51,087 nucleotides of DNA from a virus. Under the pieces are notes generated by a model, which was not told the DNA's origin, did no database searches, and saw nothing but the letters and a program-made list of their open reading frames with translations. Positions 32,564 to 45,300 of this stretch are shown piece after piece. The position numbers and the translations under genes were made by a program. Each line of letters opens with the position of its first letter. The stretch's first letter is position 1. The DNA lies in IMG/VR virus record IMGVR_UViG_3300030106_004641, positions 1-51,087 of that record; one strand, written 5' to 3'.

Positions 32564-34162
32564 ATGGCTTTAACTATAGATGTAAACTATTTTAATTCCT
32601 TTTATCTAAAAAGAGTTTATGGAACAGGAAAAGTGCAATTTGGTGCTAATGCTCCAGTAGATGGAAACATACCTTATGCTTATGAACAAGGTTGGTTACC
32701 AATAGAAGGTACTATAATACCAACTACTGGTATAAGAACTTGGAGAACAAGTGATGATTCTTTTAGTAACTTTGTATTTAATACTTTTTCTGGTTCAACT
32801 GAATTAGACTGGTGTATTGAAGAAGCAAGAATTAGAGGTGGTTTTAATAACACTAGTGTAGACTTTGGAGTTAAAGCTTACATTGTAGAAGATAATCCTA
32901 ACCAACAAAGATTATCTAACACTGTTATCTATTCAGGTATTTTTAACGCTAGAACTGGTGTAAATAATACAAATCAATTTAGTGTTGGTGAAGAAATAAC
33001 TAGAGGTGTAGATCCAATAAGTGGAAGTATACAGAGACTTTATGCTGAAGATACTAACTTAATAGTATTTCAAGAAAGAAAAGTAAATGTAGCTTTAATA
33101 GATAAAGATGCTATATTTACCGCGGAAGGTTTAGGTATTAGTACAACAGGAAGACAAGTAATAGGGCAAATAACTCCTGTTCCAGGAAATTGGGGTATTG
33201 GTAAAAATCCAGAATCATTTGCCGTATATGGTTATACAAAATATTTTGCAGATAAAGAGCAAAATGCTGTGTTAAAAATGGAAGGTACCAGTATTCAAGA
33301 AATATCTTTAGCTGGAATGACAGATTTCTTTAGAGATAGATTTAATGAATTAGGACCAACAGGAAGATTAGTAGGTGGTTATGATATATATAATAAAAAC
33401 TATGTATTATCTTTACAAAGTTCTAGTGATATTGTTACTACTTTTCCAGCACAAGCTCAAGATCTTATAAATAATACGGTTGATTTATCAGGCGATATAT
33501 CTACGGGTTATACTTTATCATGGGATGAAAGAGCTAAAGGTTGGACGGGTTTTGCAACATATACTCCTAATAATATTTTTAGTTGTATAGGTAAATTTTA
33601 TTCAACTAATTTTGGAAGAGTGTATGAACATTATAGCAACCCTATAAGAAATAGTTTTTATAATCAACCAGCAGAAGCATCTATAGTTCAATTTGTTTTT
33701 AATCCGAATCCAAATATCACTAAAACATTTAAAACTATAAATTATGAAGGTAGTAATGGATGGGACGTGTTAAGTATAGAATCAGATAATACAGGTGAAA
33801 TTGAATATCCAATAGGATCTGGTATTTATAAAAACTATAACGACGATGCTACTGGTGAAGTTAGAGAAGCAGATGGTGCTGGTTCAGGTGTAATATATAA
33901 TCAAATATATAGTTATCAAGAAGGAGCATATTCAGAAAACGGAATTCAGTATAGAGCTGGATTTGATAGAAAACAAAATAAATATTACGCAGTTATACCT
34001 AATAATACACAAGATCCTATACCAGGAGAAGTTATATGGGGTAATCAAACTATGGGAATAAAAGGATATTATACAACTGTAACAATGAGTACAGATCAAA
34101 CAACAAATTTAGGCGGACCAAAAGCATTATTTGCCGCCAGTAGTGAATATATAAATAAATAA
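32564..34162 (+). CDS. Tail structural protein (beta-propeller-like hub component)
   Basis: The 532-residue product starts MALTIDVNYFNSFYLKRVYG and has LDWCIEEARIRGGFNNTSVD (about 85-104), IQRLYAEDTNLIVFQERKVN (about 156-175), WGIGKNPESFAVYGYTKYFA and EISLAGMTDFFRDRFNELGP. Short repeated strand-turn segments with FxVYGxxKYFAD-type signatures resemble the propeller part of P22 gp10-like proteins, and the gene directly follows a protein with the N-terminal half of such a system. A split two-gene tail-stabilisation assembly is plausible. The start follows a short AT-rich leader without a Shine-Dalgarno. Confidence 0.6.
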   Translation: MALTIDVNYFNSFYLKRVYGTGKVQFGANAPVDGNIPYAYEQGWLPIEGTIIPTTGIRTWRTSDDSFSNFVFNTFSGSTELDWCIEEARIRGGFNNTSVDFGVKAYIVEDNPNQQRLSNTVIYSGIFNARTGVNNTNQFSVGEEITRGVDPISGSIQRLYAEDTNLIVFQERKVNVALIDKDAIFTAEGLGISTTGRQVIGQITPVPGNWGIGKNPESFAVYGYTKYFADKEQNAVLKMEGTSIQEISLAGMTDFFRDRFNELGPTGRLVGGYDIYNKNYVLSLQSSSDIVTTFPAQAQDLINNTVDLSGDISTGYTLSWDERAKGWTGFATYTPNNIFSCIGKFYSTNFGRVYEHYSNPIRNSFYNQPAEASIVQFVFNPNPNITKTFKTINYEGSNGWDVLSIESDNTGEIEYPIGSGIYKNYNDDATGEVREADGAGSGVIYNQIYSYQEGAYSENGIQYRAGFDRKQNKYYAVIPNNTQDPIPGEVIWGNQTMGIKGYYTTVTMSTDQTTNLGGPKALFAASSEYINK

Positions 34163-34164
34163 TT

Positions 34165-34949
34165 ATGGCATTAGGAGTAGCATTAGGAATAGGAAGCAGT
34201 ATTGTCGGGGGAATACTAGGGGGTAGTAGAGCTAAAAAAGCTCAAGCTGCTGCGCAAAAAGAAGCGGCTAGACTGCAGTCAAGACTAAATACATTGGAAG
34301 CAAATAGACAACCTATTATAAATCCTTTTGAAAGTATTACAGATCTTTCAAGAATGGCTACTGATTATTCATCTCAATTTAGTAATCCTTATGCTAATTT
34401 ATCTGTTGCTACTCAAGCTGCAGAGATGCAGATAGAACAAACAGATATAGCCTTAGCTAATACACTAGATACATTAGCGCAAACTGGTGGTGGTGCTGGT
34501 GGTGCCACTGCTTTAGCAAAAGCTGCTGCTGCTAGTAAAAAAGAAGTTTCTGCTAGTATTGAACAACAAGAGGCTCAAAATGAAAAATTAAGAGCTCAAG
34601 GTGAACAACAATTAGAATCTAAAATTATTGGTGAAAAACAAAGAATAGAAGGTATACAGATGAGTCAAGCTCAAAGAGTTCAACAAGCTGAAGCTTCAGG
34701 GGCACAATTTGTATATCAACAAAGAGAAGCTAGAGAACAAATGCAAATTGATAGAACCGCAGCAATGTTAGATAACGCTAGGATGCAAGCTGCTCAAGCT
34801 GGTGCTGATAGAACAGCTGCTCTGACCGGTATGCTTGGAGGAATAACCAGTGCACTTGGTGGTTTGGGAAAGGAGTAGCCGGAGACGGCTCTAATATTCC
34901 AGATCTTACTGACAATCAAGTTGAGTTAGGTTTTGAACTACCAGAATAA
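34165..34949 (+). CDS. Internal/ejection-type virion protein with candidate -1 frameshift extension
   Basis: The in-frame product (34165-34878) is 237 residues, with a small hydrophobic N-terminus (MALGVALGIGSSIVGGILGG) and a long Ala/Gln-rich helical coiled coil, typical of ejection proteins made after the tail genes. It stops at TAG 34876-34878. A perfect slippery heptamer G GGA AAG lies at 34866-34872, followed by a hairpin AGCCG-GAGA-CGGCT (77-90 of that 100-base block). A -1 shift would continue through GVAGDGSNIPDLTDNQVELG to TAA at 34947-34949, giving about 261 residues. The extension looks coding and fills the gap before the next gene. An assembly error or mutation is the alternative. 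Confidence 0.65.
34866..34890 (+). promoter_or_regulatory. Candidate programmed -1 ribosomal frameshift site
   Basis: GGGAAAG (34866-34872) is positioned in the zero frame as G-GGA-AAG, exactly the X-XXY-YYZ arrangement; the same heptamer serves the lambda G-GT frameshift. A 5-bp stem AGCCG/CGGCT with a GAGA loop (34877-34890) begins 4 nt after it, and A74-G75 can extend the stem past one bulged T. TAG follows in frame 0 one codon after the heptamer. Confidence 0.55.
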
Positions 34950-34968
34950 AAAAATTAAATAAATAAAA

Positions 34969-36384
34969 ATGTCATATAGAAATCCTAAATACACATATCA
35001 ATCTCACGCGCCTTATTATCAAAATTTAATAGATGCAGGTGTAAAAGCTGGGCAACAAATTGATAAAAACATAGAAGATAGAAAAGAGCAAGAGAAATTA
35101 GAAAAAGAAAAGCAAGAAAAAATTAATGCAGCTAGAGTTGAAGCTGGAAGAGGAGCTAATCAAAGTCATGTAACTACTGGAGTTCAAAGTAATACTTATG
35201 GTAATGAGGTTACAAAAGGTGCAATTGGTAATTTTTTTACTGGTACTGGAGGATTAGTTGGTGATTTAACTATGCAGACAACGGGTCCTGATGCTCCTTG
35301 TAATAGAGCTGGAAACTGTGCTGAGTTAAATGCTAGACTAGCTACATTAAACAAGGCTCCAGAAGTAATTAAAGATTTTACCGAAAGAATGTTGGCTCAA
35401 GTAAATTATGATGATTATGAAAATTTTGATGAAAATCAAGGTGGTAATTTTATATTAGCTGCTAATGTATTAGGAAGTAAAGGACAATTTACTCCAGCAT
35501 ATGGTTATTCATATGATATAGAAGAAAATCAAATTGAAGGTGAAAACGGTGAAATGACATATGATGGTAGTTATAATTGGGTTTTTAAATTTGATGAAAA
35601 TAAAGCTAGAAAACAAATTGAAGCTGATTGTGAAAAAATGCCTACTCAAGCTGGGTGTGATGATATTGATGGTCTTATTGATAAAATGAAATTTGAAGGA
35701 GATAGCTTTAAAATAAATAGTGCTGGTCTTAAACAACAAACATCAGGTAATCCACCTGGCAGTGTATTTGTTAGAACACCTAAAATGTCTAATGAAATGC
35801 AAGATATAATAACAACTTCAGAATTATTAATTGGTGCAGAAAGAGATGATAAAGGTCAAATAATAAAAGGAACTGGTACTTTTGATATTCAGAAATTTAA
35901 ACTACAAGATGCAGAAGGTTTTGATGAATTTGTTACAATACAAGAAGGAACTGTAGGTGAAGGTGATACAGCTATGCCATTAAACATGTCTTATAATAAA
36001 ATTGATAGACAAAAAGTAGAAGATCATATAGGCACTGAACTTCTTACAAAGTTTAATTATTACTCAGAACCTCAAAACCAAGGTCAAGCTATTGCTCTTT
36101 GGAATAAAGTTTTATCTAAAAAAGATTTAAGTGATATAAATGTAGAAGAAGTAGAAAAAGCTATAGGATTTGTACCAACAGAAGAAGATTTAAAAATATG
36201 GAGTTATGATGATCCTAATGGTTTAAGTGATAAACAATTGAAATTGTTTAAACATTTGTATAGTGAATACGCTGTAGATGAAATTGTAGGATTAATGGGT
36301 AACGAATTATATAAACAACAAAGAGCTTATAAACCAGTTCAAGAAGGAACTGCTAATCCAAAAGTTGACAAAGATCTAATATAA
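34969..36384 (+). CDS. Internal virion protein, function unknown
   Basis: The 471-residue product starts MSYRNPKYTYQSHAPYYQNL. Residues 30-60 form a highly charged helix (EDRKEQEKLEKEKQEKINAA), followed by a mixed globular part with CNRAGNCAEL and CEKMPTQAGCDDID, giving two cysteine pairs. It lies between the ejection-type protein and the giant protein and ends 10 nt before the latter. Position suggests an internal core or ejection protein. No domain is recognised. Confidence 0.55.
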   Translation: MSYRNPKYTYQSHAPYYQNLIDAGVKAGQQIDKNIEDRKEQEKLEKEKQEKINAARVEAGRGANQSHVTTGVQSNTYGNEVTKGAIGNFFTGTGGLVGDLTMQTTGPDAPCNRAGNCAELNARLATLNKAPEVIKDFTERMLAQVNYDDYENFDENQGGNFILAANVLGSKGQFTPAYGYSYDIEENQIEGENGEMTYDGSYNWVFKFDENKARKQIEADCEKMPTQAGCDDIDGLIDKMKFEGDSFKINSAGLKQQTSGNPPGSVFVRTPKMSNEMQDIITTSELLIGAERDDKGQIIKGTGTFDIQKFKLQDAEGFDEFVTIQEGTVGEGDTAMPLNMSYNKIDRQKVEDHIGTELLTKFNYYSEPQNQGQAIALWNKVLSKKDLSDINVEEVEKAIGFVPTEEDLKIWSYDDPNGLSDKQLKLFKHLYSEYAVDEIVGLMGNELYKQQRAYKPVQEGTANPKVDKDLI

Positions 36385-36394
36385 AAATTAAATA

Positions 36395-39300
36395 ATGAGT
36401 AGAGAAGCTTTATATACTGAATTATATAAAAAATACGCTACAGATTTAACAGATGATCAAATTGCTGAAAAAGTAAAATATGCTTCATCTGTACCAGATC
36501 AACAAGCAGTTATAGATACTATTTACGAAAAGTATACTGGTAAAAAACCTACGTTTGATCAACGATTGTATATAACTAAACAAGTAGATCAACAAAATAT
36601 AAACTCTGTTATTAAAAATGAAAATGCTAGAAGGCAAGCTGCGTACGAAAAACTAGTTGAAGATCAAAAAGCTAAAAAGTTAAAAGACGAAGAAGAGTGT
36701 AACCCAGGTAGCGAATGTGCTAAACTAAAAGCTGCAGAAGACGAGAACAAAAGAATACAAGATATAAATGATGAGTTTGATTCAAACTTTATTGGTGGCA
36801 AAAACTCTAAAGATCCAGATTATCTTAGATTAAAAGACGCAGATGCTAAAGACAAAGCTCTTTATTTAAAAGAAAAAAAGTTACAAGAGGAATATGATTT
36901 AAATGATAAGGGTGAAAAAAGTTGGTGGGGTAATATAAAACAAACTTTAGCCGTAGCTACTACTGATCCTGGTTCGTTTCTTATTTTTGGATTTAATAAC
37001 CCTAAAGTTTATGCAGCTAATGCTCAACAAGAGTATGCTTATGATAAAGAAATGGAGTTAGAAGCTTTAGAGCAAGACATTGCAGCTGGAAACGTTACTC
37101 CAGAAAATAAGCAAAAACTATTAGATTTAACAGCTGATTTGCAAGGTGCTTATAGAACTGTAAATAAAGTTGATATAGTTGGAGCTCCAGAATATTTTGA
37201 TAATAAATATCAAGAAATAATAGGTAGGCAAATTACTGAGTTAAATAATCGTTATCCTACAGAAGAAGATAAAAACACAGAAGAATATGCTAGAGAATAC
37301 GCTGATATAAAAAGCCAAAGACCCGAAGATATTGAGTTAACAAAAGAAGATTTTGATAGTGAAACGGATTATAACTTATATAATCAAAGACAACAAGACA
37401 ATAATTTAGTAGATCAATTAAGAAATAAACTTTCAAAAAGATACGATATTGCGCAACAACGAGGTGAAATGCTAGACGACGCTAGTTTGTATAGTAAAAC
37501 CGAGTATGAAGCTTTAACTGAAGCTCAAAATAGTATATTTGATTATAATGATCCTATGAATGAAGAGTTTAGACTAGAAATGGATAGTATAGCTCAAAGA
37601 TTAGGCATGGAAAATGGAGAGGAATTAGCTAATGGATTACGAAAATCTACAGATAAAAATAAATATATCAACAGGCTTCAAACAAAGTTAGACAATAAAT
37701 TAAATAAAGATTATACAGCGCAAATAGACGAGCAATACGATGTAGCTGAAAATTGGTTTGGAGGAGGATATGAAATAACTATAGGCGCCAACGATGAAAG
37801 CACTACTTTTCAAGGAAAACAATTAATACCTAAACCAACTAAAGCTTTAATAGAACGTTCTCAAAAAGCTTTAGGAAATGAAGAAGATTTCATACAATCA
37901 GCTGGTAAAACTACTACAGTAGATGGTGTTGAAGTAGATGCTCAAAAAAATATACAAAATCAAGCTTTTCAAAATTTGATAACAAGTGATGCTACTATTA
38001 AAGCAATGATGAATAAATATGCGGAAGAAGCTAAACCAAAATTAGAAGCATACAAAAAACAGTTAGATACTAAATTTGATTTTACTAACAAAGAAGATGT
38101 TGAAGAAGCTAATAGATTGTTAGAACAAAAACAAAAAGAATTAACATTAGACAGGCTGTATAATGATCCAATGTTTAAGCAAATATCTACAGATTACGGT
38201 ATGGCTTTAGATACCGCGTCAAGAAATTTAGATACATCGTTTGCAAGAAAAGATTCTTGGTTTTTAAATACTATAGATAAAGTAGACGCGGCTACTCAAT
38301 ATGTTCCTATAGTGGGTTTATTAGATGAAGTAGTTGAAGGATTTGTTTCTGGAGCCGAAGGCATGCGGAGTTCTATTGCTGATAAAGCATGGGGAAGTAT
38401 TTCCGGTAATAGGTATAGAGCTAATAAAGAAAGAGGCGAACTTTTAAATAAACAAATAGAAGACGGAGATTTTACAGCAGAAGATAGGGTTTATTTTAAA
38501 GGTGGAAAATTTTATAAGTGGACACCTGAAAGTGGAGTACCTAAAAATAGATCTTATAATGCTCAAGAAAGAGCTGATAAATTACGTAAAGATAAAGATT
38601 ATTGGCAGTCTGAAATTGTAGAACAAATTGAAGACATTGCAGATAGTGAAGAATTTTTATCTGCATTTAGACAATCTGATTTTAAAGATGGAATTAGTTT
38701 TGCTGATGCGGCTTTAACAGTTGGTCAATCATTACCACATATAGCTACTGCTGGTGCGGGTGCTATAACTGGTAATCCTGTGTTAGCTTATTTAGGTACT
38801 GCCGCTATGTTTGCTCAAATGTACGGTGATAATTATTGGAGTGCTATAGAAAAAAATCTAGATAAAAAAGGATTATCTAAAGAACAATTAAAAGTTCAGT
38901 TTCCTGATAAATCTAAGGCGGAAATAGATGAGTTATATAAGCAAGCAGCAATAGGTAATTTACAAACAGGTGAAGGAGCGAATATGGCGCACTCAGCTGC
39001 AATGGCGGCTGTTCAAACCGCGCTAGAAACCTATGGTGCTAATCAAGTAATTGGCGGTACACAAAAAGCACTTGCAGGAAAATTAGCTGGAGGTCAATTA
39101 ACCATGGGTAATTTATTTAAATCATCTTGGGACGATATTGGAAACTGGATGTTAAGAGGAGCGGTTGAAAAAGGTGGTAATGCATTAGAAGAATTTGGTA
39201 CAGAATTTATGCAAGAAATTGTAGGTCAAATCTCTACAGCTCAACAAGCTGGTTTAGAATCCACAGCTCTTATAGATATGGATAGTGCTTTTCAAGCAGG

Positions 39301-42300
39301 TGTTGGTGGTGCGTTAACAGGGTTTTTCTTACCATTTTCTGGTTCAGTTATAAACCAAACAAGTACTATGTTAAGACAAAGTGCTAATGATATAGCTTTA
39401 AAATATGCTCCAGAAAGTGCTATGGCTAAATCTTATAGTGTTTCTAACGAATGGTTTAAACAAACTACTGAAAAATTAGAAAATGAGTATAAGGATAAAA
39501 TGGACGATCCTGCTAAAGCTCAAGAATATTATGAAAAATTAGCAGCAATTTCTAATAGTTACAATGCTAGTATAAAATTAGGTTTAATACCTAATATTAA
39601 AATTGGTGGATTAAATACTGTAGATAATTTTACTAAAAATATGACTGAAGGTAATAGAAGACAATTACTAGATGATTATGTTAAAATAGAAGAAATTAGT
39701 AATCAAATTAGCGCATTAGACAAAGATGATCCACAAGTAAAAGTATTAAAAGAAGAATTAGGCCAAGTACAAGATAGAGCTGCTGAGCTTATAAAAGCAG
39801 AAAAAACAACTGATAAAGTAGCTCAAGTTTTAAAAGATGCTGGTAAAACTGAGGACATGATTGTTGTAGATGATATACAGCAAGAAGCAAACAAAAGAAA
39901 TGTAGCTTTAGATGAAGACGCTGTAACAACAGGATTTTTTATATCTGATAAAGATGGTGGTAGATTTGTAGTTTCTAAAGACATGGCTGCTAAAATGAAA
40001 GAAGGCAACACAGCTGCTCATGAATTATTGCATAAAGTTTTATTTAAAACTCTTTATGAAGTAGACGGAGATGGTAATATAAAAGGTAAAAATGTAGCAA
40101 GAGGAATGGCTGCCGCACTAGACTCTGTGTTAGATACTTTAGATCCAGCAGATGTAAAAGATAGTAAATTTAAAAGAAAATTAGAACTTTATAAAAAAGA
40201 TCCAGCAGCTATTAGAGCTGAAGAAAAAATAGTTTTATTTTCAGACGCAATAGAAAGTGGTGATTTAAAATTTAATGAAAACGTATTTACTAAAATAGGT
40301 GATCAAATAAGAAGATTTTTACAAGCAGCTGGTTTAAGAGATGTTAAATTTAATAGTGGAAGAGATGTTTATAATTTCTTAAAAGATTATAATGCTTCTA
40401 TTCAAAAAGGAAAATTAAATCAAGCTCAAAAGAAAATGATGAATGAAGGAGCTGAGGTTGGTGCAGATATAAGAAGGTTTCAAGGAAGTGAAGGTAACTT
40501 AGGAAAAGTATCACAAAAATCTAATAAAGCTTTAAACGATTTAACTAATAATTATCAACAAGAGTTAAAACAAAACCCTGAAGCAAATCCTAGTAAAGAA
40601 TTAAAAGGTCAATATACAGCTGCTAGTTTAGATGCTCTTAACAGATGGGCTGCACAAAGAGGTGTTCCTTTAAATTTTTATACAAAACAAGGTGGTTTAA
40701 CTCAACAAGGTAGGGAGGCTTTATCAGCGGTAAACAATCAGTTTTCTGATATAATGAGAACTTATAAACCTGTAGTAAATGGTAAAAAAGTTTCTCTTAC
40801 AACTTATTTAGACAAAACTATTGGTCCTAGAGTTGGTACAGAGTTAGTATCAGAAGCGACTAGAAAAGGAAAACAAGTTAGTCAAGACGTTTTAAATGAA
40901 AAAGGTGTTTCATTAGAAACAACTACACAAAAAGATTTTGATGCTAAAGAACAACAAGATACAAGTAGAAAAAAGAAATATCCATCTTCTTTAAAAGCAG
41001 TTAGAGAAAATATAACACCTGAAAGTAAAAAAGCTTTAATAGGTACTGTTGACGAAGCTGGTAGAACGACTGGAGCAGCTAAAACTATAATTCAAGGTGT
41101 AGGTAAAAATATAAGTTCTGAAGGAGTAGCTAAAGATATTATAGCTTCTACAAAAGATAAATCTGTTATGCAACAGATGAGAAAAGACATCGGAAAATTT
41201 GGTAGTGATTCATATAATCAATTTGTTGATAATGTAGTAAATGAAGGTTTAACCAAAACTATTCCTGCCGCTACTATAAAACGTAGACTAGGAAGAAAGG
41301 CGAACGTAGAATCAGGCTTAATAGATTATGAACAAACAGGTACTACCCCCACTATTAATGTAACCAAAGAAGGAAAGAAAACATATTTTGATAAACCAGT
41401 TTATAAAATTAATAAAGTAGATAATACTAAACTAAAAGAATATTATAAAGCTGGAGAAAAAAGACAACAGTCTTTGTTTAGCATGTTGGCAGAAGGAACT
41501 ATTGTAGAAGGAATTAGTGATTTAAAAAATGATCAAGCATTTGTTAATAAATTAGGTGACACACTTGAATTAAAAAATAAAGAATTTAAAAATGAGTTAG
41601 ATCAATTAAAACAAGAACTAACCCAACAAGATTTAAACGCAGAAGAAGTTGCTAAAAAAATTAAAACTAGTAAAGATAATTTAACTAAAGATTATTTAGA
41701 TAATATAGCTGAACAATTAGATCAAAGAAGCAAAGAAGATACATCGTTAGATGTTGTAAAAGCGAATAAGGCTTTAGTTTCTAAAAAGAATGTAGCTAAA
41801 TTAAATGAAGCTGATTTAGCTAAAATAATGCAAACAAGTGGTATAGATGTTATAGCTAAAGATTTACCAGGCGAAACAACTGTAACTCCGGAAAATAGAA
41901 AAGCTCGACAAAAGTCTGTTTTAAAAAGTATAAAAGACGGAAAAGTTCCTTTTGAAATGCTTAAACTATTAGGACTTAAAAACTTTGGAGCTCAAAGAAT
42001 TGTAAATAACAATGGTGATTATGAATATGTTTTAGATAATGGTAAAACAATGCTTGGTAATCCTCGTTTGGATAATGGAAAAATTAGAAGAGATAAAAAT
42101 GGTAAAAAATTATATGATCCTCCAACAGTAGAACAAATACAAGAAGTTCATGGTGAAGGTGTATATCTTCAAGCTAATAGAGGATCTCTTTTTGCGGGTA
42201 AAAATGATCCAGCTTATTTAGCTTTAGAAGAAACAGCTAAAGAAAATAGTAAATCTTTTGATCAAAAAGTTTTAGATAATTTTAATAAAGTAAAAAGAAT

Positions 42301-45300
42301 TAAAATAAAAAAAGGTCAAAGGCTAACTGCTGAGATTAAAAAGAAAAACGCAGCGCAAGAAAAAATAAACATGCAAGCGCTAAATGATTTCTATAATATT
42401 TTAAATACAAGAGACAAAAATGGTAAATTAGTTATACCTATAAATGATTCAGCCTTACTTATTTCTCAAGCTTACCAAGGAACAACTTCTTTAATAAAAA
42501 TTGCAGCTCCTTTTGTAGGTGTTTCCGATACATTTGTTAGAGCAACTGATGGTAAACAAGCAAGACTTAAAGAGAATTTTATAGAAGAACACAGTCCACC
42601 AGCTTCTTCTATTGGTGCAGCTATGATTTGGGGATTAAAAAATAATCAAGTTGATGCTGTAATGAAAGGAATACGAGATAATTTTATTCAAGTTCAATTA
42701 TCTACTGCTGATGATAGAAAATTAGATTTATCAAAATTAGATAAAACTTTACCGGAAGGAATGAGTATATTAACTCCAAATGTAGGTATGTTGCGATTAG
42801 CAGCTGCCGAAGTTAACGGAGCTAATACTATTAATTTAAATACTATAACTGATTTAAAAACAGGTAAAACTTTTGCTGAAACCGTAGGATTAGTTATACC
42901 AAAATCTGAATTTAATAATCCTAGTGCTATTAATTATCAAAATAGATTAATGGTTGATATGGCCTTGAACCCTGAATTAACATTATCTGATTCAAAGAAG
43001 AGACTAAATATTAGTATGCCAATACAGTCTTTAAAAAATAATAATGTTAAAAAAGCTAATAAAGCTTTAAACTCAGAAATATTTAATGAGAATAGAACAG
43101 GTGAACAAAATAAAAATACAATGGTTAATTCTTTTGAAACTAGAGTTAAAGCTAATAAAGCTTTAAACAAAGAAACAAAAGGAATAAGTGTCTTTGATTT
43201 TGATGATACATTAGCAAGAACTAAAGAAAAGGTAATAGTTACAAATCCAGATGGAACAGTTACTGAAATATCAGCAAGTCAATTTGCTCAACAAGCGGAT
43301 ACATTAACAGAAGCTGGCGCAACATTTGATTTTAGTAATTTTGAGCAAGTTTCTACGGATACAGCAGAAGGACCATTAGCGGAACTAGCTAGAAAAAGAC
43401 AAGGTAAATTTGGTAGTAAAGATATATTTGTTCTTACCGCGAGACCTCAAACATCTGCTACAGCTATTAAAACATTTTTAGATGGAATAGGTATAAACAT
43501 ACCAATAGAAAATATAACTGGCTTAGAAGATGGTTCTCCACAAGCTAAAGCTGATTGGGTTTTAAATAAAACCGCGGAAGGATATAATGATTTTTATTTT
43601 GCAGATGATTCATTTGCTAACGTAGCAGGTGTAAAAGCTGTATTAGATGCTGTAGATGTTAAATCTAAAGTTCAAGTAGCTAAATCAAATAAAGCAGCTA
43701 AGCTAGATAATGATTTTAACAAACAATTAGAAGAAGTAACTGGTAAAGAAAGTTTTAAAGAATATTCCACAGCAAGAGCAAGATTAGAAGGCAAACAAAA
43801 GGACAGTGGATTAATAAAAAGATTTTTAAAACAATTTACAATTACTCCTTCTGCTGATGATTTCATGGGATTAATGTATGCTATGATAGGTAAAGGTGAA
43901 CAGGGTAATAGACATATGAAATTTATTAAAGATAATTTAGTAGATATTTATAATAAAGCAGAGCAAGAATTAATGTCAGCAAAAATAGCTGTAGCTAATG
44001 ATTTTGCAGCGCTTAAAAAACAGTTTCCTAATTTAAAAAGCAAGGGTTTAAAGAATCCTTTATTACAACCTATCGGAGTAGGTCCTTATACAAAATCTCA
44101 AGCAATGAGAGTTTACATGTGGAATAAACAAGGTATGGATATTCCGGGTATGTCGAAGCGAGATATAAACGCTTTGGTTGCTGCGGTAGAAGCAGATAAT
44201 GAATTAAATGTTTTTGCAGATGAGGTTATATTAATTCAAAAAGATAGTCAATATCCGCCTCCAAGTAGAAACTGGTTAGCCGGCGATATTAAAACAGATA
44301 TATTAGAAGGTTTAAACAATACGTTTAGAACTAAATTAATGGCGGAGTTTAATGAAAACGCAGATATTATATTTTCTGAAAAGAATTTAAACAAAATAGA
44401 AGCTTTATATGGTACTAAGTATAGAGAAGCTTTAGAAGATTCTTTACGTAGAATGAAATCAGGTACTAACAGACCGAACTATCAAGGACCTGGTTCTCGT
44501 GTAGTTAATGAAATGCTTGACTGGTTAAATTCATCTGTTGGTGCTGTAATGTTTTTTAACATGAGATCTGGTTTATTGCAGACGTTATCTTCTGTAAACT
44601 TTATAAATTGGGGTGATAATAATTTTATAAATGCTGCTAAAGCTTTTGCTAGTAAAGAGTATTTTCCTACAGTACTAAAATTAATGAACTCTGATTACTT
44701 AGTAAATAGACGTGATGGTTTAAAGATAAATGTTAATGAAGCTGAGCTTGCTGATGCAGGTAGAAAAGGTGGAATAAAAGGTATGATTAATTATATCCTT
44801 GATAAAGGTTTTGCTATAACAAGAATAATGGATAGTGTAGCTATAGCAACAGGTGGTGCTACATTTTTTATTAATAGAAAAAAAGCTTTATTAAATAGAG
44901 TAAATGAAGAAACTGGAAAATTATATACAGAAGCTGAAGCAGAAGCAAAAGCATTTGATGATTTTTATGCAATAGCTGAAGAAACTCAACAATCAAGTAA
45001 CCCTAGTAAAATATCATCTCAACAAGCTAGTATGGCTGGACGTGTATTGTTATCGTTTCAAAACGTAACAATGCAGTATAATAGAAAAGTTAAAAAATCT
45101 ATACAAGATCTTTATAATAGGCGTAAAAAACCAGGAATGACTCAACGTGAAAGTGATCTTAGTAATATGTCTAGTATAATATATTATGTTGGAGTACAAA
45201 ACCTTGTGTTTAACGCGTTACAACAAGCTTTATTTGCTATGGCTTTTGAAGAAGAAGATGAAAAAGAAAAAAATAGAGCAGCAAATGTAGCTAATGGTAT

